Of a DNA stretch of 64,000 bases, positions 57,978 through 64,000 are shown in pieces; within the stretch, counting starts at the first letter, position 1, and each line of letters opens with the position of its first letter. Below the pieces are notes generated by a model. It saw only the letters and a list, made by a program, of their open reading frames with translations. It had not been told where the DNA came from and searched no databases. Both the position numbers and the translations under genes were made by a program. Source of the stretch: Trichaptum fuscoviolaceum (Eukaryota > Basidiomycota > Agaricomycetes > Hymenochaetales > Trichaptaceae); assembly GCA_910574455.1 (NCBI GenBank), contig CAJSYZ010000011.1, positions 3,456,941 to 3,520,940 on the forward strand, given 5' to 3'.

Positions 57978-58526
57978 TGTTACGTTCACGGCTTCGATGG
58001 ACTTATCACGGAAATGATAAGTGACCAAAGCGTTGTTGGGTGAAGTAGCAAGTACAGTATAGAGGGTCCGCTTTGTGAGGGTCTCTATACCGGAAGTCGT
58101 GGGTGAACAGAGTCTTTGGTACGTGATTGTAAAAGACTATAGGAGGATTGACTTAAGTGTCATCCTGGGGCGCTATGTACATGGCCTTATATACTACAGA
58201 GAACAATAGAGTGGAGCAAGGAATGAAACTACATCATCGCGGGTCAGAAGTGGAGTGAGTCCGTCATAGTGGCTCTAATTAATGGAGGATGATGTCAGAT
58301 CGGAGCATAGGTGGAGTGGAGTGGAGTAGAATGATGTATCATCGGAGTGGAAGGTCCTGGGGCTCTCGGAGTGAAGGTGGAGCAAGTGGAGCCATCGGAG
58401 TGTGGAGTCAATGATGAAAGAATGATGCAATGTGTGTACGCACATGCAGGTAGGAAGTGTGAGAGAAAAGGATGAGGGGGAACATAAACAATGTGTAAAC
58501 AAGGGTAAGCAGCTTGATGCGTAACA
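57978..58526 (-). repeat. 5' LTR of the chromovirus
   Basis: 549 bp, TG...CA ends, one base different from the 3' LTR. Contains a TATATAAGG box on the minus strand at 58185-58193, the probable promoter for the element's RNA. Confidence 0.95.
58185..58193 (-). promoter_or_regulatory. LTR promoter TATA box
   Basis: TATATAAGG read on the coding (minus) strand, inside the 5' LTR; the same element exists in the 3' LTR near 45270. Confidence 0.5.
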
Positions 58527-58531
58527 AAATG

Positions 58532-60112
58532 CGGGCGAAAATGGACAGAATCCTTCAACCCATTGACATGTGTATCAAGTTTTCAGACCATGCGGTTGGA
58601 AAGACGGTACGCTCTGATGGTTGCTCCACTCTCTCCGCAACGTTACGTTAATCTCAGGCCATGGATGTCGCCGAGGTCATACACTTCTCCTGCGCACAGA
58701 CGCTCAACGCTTTTGAATCGAAGTGTTAACATTGTCAAGGCATTGTCGAATCTCTGGCGCTTCTTGGTAGCCCGCTTAATGTAATATAATGTGTGTGTGT
58801 TTCTCAATAACTCTCCCTATAACGTAACTCATAGCACTGGCATGTGCATCTCGATCTTCCAAGCCGAACACAGGATCCTCTTCTGCCATATGTCTCATAA
58901 TACGAGTCTCCCACAAGTTATCAGTTGGTCGCCAGCGATTGACAGCTTCAAAGGTGAGAAAACATTCTTGCTTTAAAGACTTGGGACTGAATGTTTCGCT
59001 CAAATCACTATCCCTCATTAGGATGGTTGGGCCAAGTGGGTCCGAGTAGATGCTTGAATGTGAATTTATTTTTACGGCGTTTTCCGGGCCTTGAGCTCGG
59101 AGTACCAGGATCGAAGATCTCAGATATTCCCTCGGTCTCCGTCGATCCACTATACCGCATGCTCCGGATGCAAGCACTAGTCAGCGATCTGGTTGTGGAG
59201 GAAATTTATCAGTGTATGTCTTAGATCTTAAGCACAGCTCTCTAATACCCCCTAACATGACGGTGCGTTAGCACGTGTAGAACGTAAGGCGAAGTTGCCC
59301 TAAGTGCCGCTGCTTACGAGTCATCAATTGTTAGGACCTAACGGTGAGGTGTCAATTTCCCCGGGTCCAGAATCCAAAATGTGCCAGTCTTTGGGTCTGA
59401 TATCAAATTTACTTGATTAAGAACACAGATTGGATGTTTCCAATGCTGATTCTTCTCCGATCGGGAGCAGCGGACAGCATCGCCGTACGCACGGATCTTC
59501 CGGTGCGTATCATTCGCGTATGCATATGCCTCTCAATCAAAGAAGTCTCAATCTTCCACGGGTGTTAATTTTGCAGATATCGCCTAGGCGCTGTTTCTGT
59601 GGAGACAAGGATCAACCAAGATCACTGACACCACGTTGCAGCGATTTCAAGGGTGCGTATACCGTGACCCATGAAGGTCTCGATGCAATCAAGCGCCTCA
59701 ACCAGTGCATCAGACCCGGAATAAAATAACACCGGCTATATGCTCCTTCAACTTCGGAATACGATACACTGACTGGCGGACATAACCGACTTAAAGCGTG
59801 AACCCGCCGTCCTCGGCGTTGTAGCCGTCTAAACCCGGATCCTATGCAAGAGTAAAGCGTCGCGATTGTACGCTAACCAAGTTGACCGAAATGAATACGA
59901 ATACATACCTGACATCAATCATGGAGAAGAATGCTCGTGACCACGATTGGATTAGAAGATCAGGAACAAGAAGGACAGTGACCAAGATTGTATATTCATG
60001 CTATCTCCGCGTAATCGGAGTTGCATGGAACATCATGCCATTCTAATTTACTAAGATCACATCTTGCTATATCATCTCCTCTTGTATACAAGTTTGGCAT
60101 AATCGGGGTTCT
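58532..60112. other. no supported gene; possible relics
   Basis: Frames at 58776-59177 (minus, 133 codons) and 59430-59729 (plus, 99 codons) are open but unlinked to any exon chain or motif. The stretch at ~59025-59100 recurs at 37.72 kb. Confidence 0.35.
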
Positions 60113-60114
60113 TA

Positions 60115-60747
60115 CAGTGGGGAAAGGCCGATTTCCGCAATTCCGAGCAGGCCGCAATTTCAAGCGTAAAACTCCGATTTTAAAAGTTCTACAATGAAAC
60201 CAAGGGAAAAACGCTTATTTATGCAATAAAAAAATTTCCGGACTTTTGTTTCAATTTTTTCTGGTGACAAAAACTTAAAATTTCTTAGATTGAGCTCGGA
60301 TTGAACTGGAGTGCTTTGAAATATTGTCCTGAAGCATTTCCGAGCATTTGCAAAAGTCTTGTCATCACGGCTTTCCTTTTGGGGTTGTTGGTTTATTGGT
60401 TCCGGACATTTTCCGAGGGGGGGGGTCAAACCCGGATAAAAGAATATTAAATCTCAAAAAACTTGCTGAGGAACCACCGGATTGGTGAATAGAGTTGATT
60501 CCGATTATTCCGAGTCCGTGGGAAAGCTTCAAAAGGCGGTAAATACTAAATTTAGCAGAATGTTTCAAATTCTGAGGTGACATTTTTTTCGGAATACATT
60601 TTGAAAAAATCTAGTCAATAAGAATTGAAGATACTATGCATTAGAAGCTATTTACACGGTTTCAGGGTCATTGGCTAAAAATTGTGTCCGGAGAAGGAAT
60701 TTATTTAAGTGGGCTTCGGAATTGCTGGATGTGGCCTTTCCCCACTG
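60115..60747 (-). mobile_element. non-autonomous Tc1/mariner-type MITE, copy 2
   Basis: 633-bp element, termini CAGTGGGGAAAGGCC and its complement, flanked by TA (60113-60114, 60748-60749). It is related to the element at 19967-20584 in the opposite orientation; shared blocks include GAAGCTATTTACAC and GGGTCATTGG with their complements in copy 1. No ORF of note. Confidence 0.75.
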
Positions 60748-60749
60748 TA

Positions 60750-61377
60750 CTAGGCTATATATGTAATGGGCCCGGGAATTCGAACCCGAACGGCTTTTAT
60801 TCATGATTCTGAAGGCCCAAACGTGGTAGTTCACTACACTAGGTTCCGGTATCCTTCCGATCTCTACATGTACTGATAGTTCGCTACTTATCCTTTGTAT
60901 TCGTTTGTACATCCTTGGTGTCTCGAGATTTGAAGTTTGAACACTTTCGGCGGCGTGCGAATACTATCTGTCTTATACTACTAGTATAGTAATTTTGAAG
61001 TTCAAGTTGTGTGAAATTCGCCGCCGGATCTAGCTTCAACCGTGAACTATCAAGTTGTTCACTGACTGGAACTCGAACATAAAGCATATCTACCCTCCAA
61101 CGCGTTCCGAACTGAGCACCCATCATAACTCTAGCGTATCGAAACATTGTCGAGGATGCAAGAATACTGTCTACTTATTACTCGAACCATCTAATTCAGC
61201 TTCGCACAGAAAAGAGGTGTCGCACTAGGGGAAACACCGGTATCCATCAACAAAACTATCAATACATTCAATGCGTTCCTTATGCTATCTTCTCTTCGGT
61301 TCTTATGTAGTGGCCCTCGTGTAGATCCTCCCTTGGGTCGCTGTGTTGCTCTCATGCCGTACTTCCTCGGCCCTTGA
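60750..61377. other. no supported gene
   Basis: Short frames only. A tRNA-like B-box (GGTTCGAATTCC on the minus strand, ~60780) is present but the rest does not fold as a tRNA. Confidence 0.4.
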
Positions 61378-61780
61378 CTACGTTGTACTTTGTGAAGAAG
61401 TATGATACATTGCATGTTCCAGGTGTAACTTCACTTGGCGGTCAGCCTCTTTCGCGGTTGGACACATGGACACTGGTGTCCTATAAAATCGTTCTTGAGG
61501 CACGCTCGACGATCGGGCTACCGTCTGGCGAACCATTGTGAGAGGCGGTGCGTCCGTTTGTCTCCGCTTGTAAGAAACTTCTTATCAGGAACAAAACTCT
61601 AACCTGAAATATGTTCTGCATCAGATGCGGAGGATATGGAACATCGCCGACAGCGCCTTCATAGTTGCCGCCAGAACGTTGTGTGTGGGATGAAGTCTGC
61701 GATCTGACTTCTTGTCGTCCGTTCTTCCGCGTGTCTAGTAGCGGAGCCTTACCCTTTTCGTTTGATAGGGAAGGGGGCAT
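61378..61780 (-). CDS. putative small protein, unknown
   Basis: ATG at 61780 opens 59 codons (MPPSLSNEKGKAPLLDTRKN...) ending in CAG before a GTTAGA donor; a 37-bp intron with TACAAG acceptor would join a second exon to a TAG at 61378, giving about 121 residues that are polar and basic with a helical end (KEADRQVKLHLEHAMYH). The intron is shorter than others in the window, and an unspliced frame of 99 codons is the alternative. No family recognised. Confidence 0.3.
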
Positions 61781-62007
61781 TGAGTTCAGTTCTCGGCTTC
61801 GTGTTCCATGCTTACAACTCGACCATCAAGGCGTAAGCTTGTTTGTCTCTAGAAATGGACCGTATTAGGCGCCACACATCTCATACCCTTCCAACTCGCT
61901 CTTTCTTCTACCTCCATGTCCTTCGCCCCAAATCCCTCTTGCTGAAGCAACTCTGCACTTTCGCCGATAATCGGTCGTGAGAGGCCCACGACTCGAGCCC
62001 GCTTGCC

Positions 62008-62488
62008 ATGTCACGCCGAAGTAAGCGCCGCGTCCCTCCTTTCGTCCATCTTGCTAGCTCGCCGCTCATCGAACGTCAGGCTGTGAAGGTATGTCAGCAG
62101 GTGCCCTACCAAAATACACCTAATAATTAATTTTTTTCCCGACCGATTTCAGGAAGGTTTGCACCATAAGCTTCCTAGGACACAGGGTGTCCTCGGGATG
62201 TCTCGCTACCCTTTCCCCAGTAGATCACGAAGGCTGTTCACCGACTTTCCTAGGACAACATGCCTGAATCTCGTTCACTTTCGTCCTTTGGAACATACGA
62301 AAGAACAACATCAGTACATTATTTCCCTTGTTGTTCGGCGTATCGGCGACGAGTCATTTTTATCTTTTCGACGCCTCATTGTTTGGTTTTCTCTGATCGT
62401 CGCGCCGCCTCCCAGTGTCCTTGGACCCGGAACGCCTTGGCTGTGCCGTGGCCCTTTTATCATAATGAAATTAACTTTGTGCATTTAG
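62008..62488 (+). CDS. putative small basic protein, unknown
   Basis: Two-exon model (62008-62088, 62153-62488), about 138 residues: MSRRSKRRVPPFVHLA start, GTATGT donor, 64-bp intron, GATTTCAG acceptor, then an open frame to TAG with an Arg/Ser-rich stretch (MSRYPFPSRSRRL) and a hydrophobic end. A different plus-strand frame (62260-63174) is also open for 304 codons and overlaps it. One of the two may be real, or this may be the leader of the family-G gene at 63068. No motif known. Confidence 0.3.
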
Positions 62489-63067
62489 GAGTCGAAAATC
62501 TTCCCCCAGATTATACGCGTTCCGCAGTCGATGCTGTCCGACCCTTGGCCTCTTTTCCTAATCACGCTAATACCTTCAATTGGCGCGCATCCTTGGATGG
62601 TCATGCCCATAGCAAGCTTGGCGGGGGGAGATGGCAAATGGCTTTAGTTATAAGGCGTGTCGCTCGAGAAAGATTATGTGCGTCCTCTTTCTTTAGTCTA
62701 ATTTCTTTCCGTGCGGCTCCCATCATCTATTCCGCGATACCTTTTCTGCGCCTTCGAACGTTTGCAGTGCCGCCTTTTCTACATATTCACACTTTGTCTG
62801 CTTTATTTTCTAATAGTGGTCTACATTCACTGGAGCGTGTCAGTCCTGAACGACCCGCAGATTCAAAGAGGACCTTTGCACGGACGAACAGAAAATCGCA
62901 CAGAAGAAGAAAGGCAGGAGGCCACAGTGAGTTATTTCGTTCACCAGCCCCAACTCCCCAGGACATTCTTTTTGAGCCCATTGCCCTCACCTTATTCCGC
63001 GGCCCCAGCTCTCGCATGTTATCCTCCCATGTACGACTTACAGACACTTCTCTCTCGTTACCGTTAG

Positions 63068-64000
63068 AGTCATATACCACCCGAAGAGATATCGACCGCA
63101 ATGGCCCGACAAATCACCTTCAGGATGACTGTAAGCACCCCATATGTCCCTTACGCAACTTCAATTTTGAGTAAGCGTTAGGACTGGACTGTGGTCGACA
63201 TGGCTCCTAAGACAAAAAAACGTACTTACGACAAAAAAGAGACAAAAGAACAATTTTTCTCGGGATCGTCGGGATTGCCAGGATCGTCTCCGCTAAATGA
63301 AGTCGATCACCACGTCCACACTTCGACCGTTTGCCTTTCTAATGATCGACGACCTCACCACACTCCTTCCGATCTGTCGACGTCATCGGCATTATCTTTT
63401 AATGTTAACAGTCTTTCCTCGTTGCGGCAGCCTGAGGTGACTGGCTTGCACTCGTGAGCTCCTTAGCCTCCCTTAAATAATCTTTTATCCTAATCTGACA
63501 CTGTCCTAGCATACACTATAACAACAATGAGCCCGCTGAGGCACACGAAATCTCAAATGAGGCGCCGAGCTTTAACGTTCCCGTGTCTTCGCTTTCATTT
63601 CTCAGTCAAGGTACTTCATCTATGCTCAACTACTCGACCGCGTCCTCCGGATACGACGACATCCCCCAGCAAACGAACAATTATCCGACGTACTCTATTG
63701 CCGTATCCGTAGATACGTCGCCTCTTGAAACCCAAATTCCCGAATCCACACGTTCATGTACCGATTACGCAGCTGATTATACATTCGAGGGAAACAATAC
63801 ACCATACATCGACCGGTCATCACCATTAATACCACATCCTGCGGAAACACCTGCCATACTCCATCCCTTTCAGTACTCCCAAGGGCTGAGCGGTGGAAAC
63901 ACCGCCGGAAGCTATAATAACGGGACCTTTGCCTCACAGACTCACCAGTGCACCACACAAGTCGATCGACCGGAACCATATGCAGTACTTAGCGAGTCAA
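63068..64000 (+). CDS. family-G protein 6, partial (runs off window)
   Basis: Exons 63068-63130 (ending ARQITFRMT, phase 0), 63182-63453 (starting DWTVVDMAPKTKKRTYDKK) and 63510 to the window end. The basic cluster KTKKRTYDKKETKEQFF aligns with RTKRKTYGTKHTMAEFF of family-G gene 4, and the next intron is phase 2 in both. The first exon upstream is not resolved; an ATG at 63101 is a possible start. The visible C-terminal part is Ser/Thr/Tyr/Asn-rich and disordered. The end of the gene, where the Cys module should lie, is outside the window. Confidence 0.55.

Larger units (their letters stand above)
45061..58526 (-). mobile_element. Ty3/gypsy chromovirus-type LTR retrotransposon, 13.5 kb
   Basis: Complete element: identical-length LTRs (45061-45609 and 57978-58526, both beginning TGTTACG and ending CGTAACA) and a 5-bp target duplication AAATG (45056-45060, 58527-58531). 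Coding strand is minus, so the right LTR is the 5' LTR. Order: 5' leader with accessory ORFs, gag, pol (protease, reverse transcriptase, RNase H, integrase, chromodomain), then ~5 kb of further minus-strand ORFs including a nested inset, then the 3' LTR. The internal region is about twice the usual gypsy length. The sequence beside the 5' LTR does not match the common iMet primer-binding site, so the primer is unassigned. Confidence 0.95.

Noticed and set aside
60770..60870. possible tRNA gene on the minus strand
   Set aside because: A B-box-like GGTTCGAATTCC and a short acceptor-like stem are present, but the T-loop would have eight bases and no proper anticodon arm forms.
1..64000. CRISPR array, rRNA genes, bacterial-style operons
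   Set aside because: No regularly spaced direct repeats, no rRNA-like sequence, and the intron-rich genes show this is eukaryotic nuclear DNA.

Overview
The window looks like nuclear DNA of a filamentous basidiomycete, most likely an Agaricomycete. The genes are densely split by short introns (mostly about 47-64 bp) with GTRNGT donors and CTRAC-like branch sites. The conserved proteins (Efg1-like, PMR1-like, Gef1-like DH-BAR, berberine-bridge-like oxidase) are fungal in type. The mobile DNA is a Ty3/gypsy chromovirus, a Tc1/mariner copy and TA-flanked MITEs. The species cannot be named from the sequence alone.

Layout. 1-10 kb is sparse and holds small lineage-type genes: three mini Zn(2)Cys(6) genes (1811-2375 minus, 4521-4847 plus, 7274-7965 plus), a small Cys-containing gene (2677-3130 minus), a weak gene at 8407-8800 and a three-helix membrane protein (8960-9957). 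10.4-18.2 kb is a housekeeping block: a 15-exon short-chain acyl-CoA synthetase, an EFG1 rRNA-processing protein, and a convergent DH-BAR RhoGEF. 19.9-21.1 kb holds two abutting non-autonomous DNA elements. 21.5-33.9 kb is again gene-rich: family-G gene 1, a berberine-bridge-like FAD oxidase with a ~300-residue insertion, a PMR1-type Golgi Ca/Mn ATPase, a divergent SR-rich SCI1-like nuclear protein, and family-G gene 2.

32.6-64 kb is the accessory part. Members of one fast-evolving paralogous family (called G here; no function recognised) lie at 21.5, 32.6, 35.9, 40.5 and 63.1 kb, with a probable relic at 42.5 kb. The relic is interrupted by a 1337-bp Tc1-like transposon. It is followed by a 13.5-kb chromovirus (45061-58526, coding strand minus) with 549-bp LTRs that differ at one base and AAATG target duplications. 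The chromovirus has large accessory regions on both sides of gag-pol and contains a 2.4-kb inset bounded by ~85-bp inverted repeats. The inset holds a piece of a host glycosyltransferase-31 gene. A second copy of the 0.6-kb MITE lies at 60.1 kb.

Functional reading: the conserved genes are independent housekeeping functions (acyl-CoA activation, rRNA maturation, Cdc42 polarity signalling, secretory-pathway ion pumping, RNA-linked nuclear function) and form no operon or obvious biosynthetic cluster. The unusual content is the family-G paralogs, the mini zinc-cluster family and the nested mobile DNA. All exon coordinates were derived by eye from splice signals, reading-frame continuity and conserved motifs; no alignment or database search was run.
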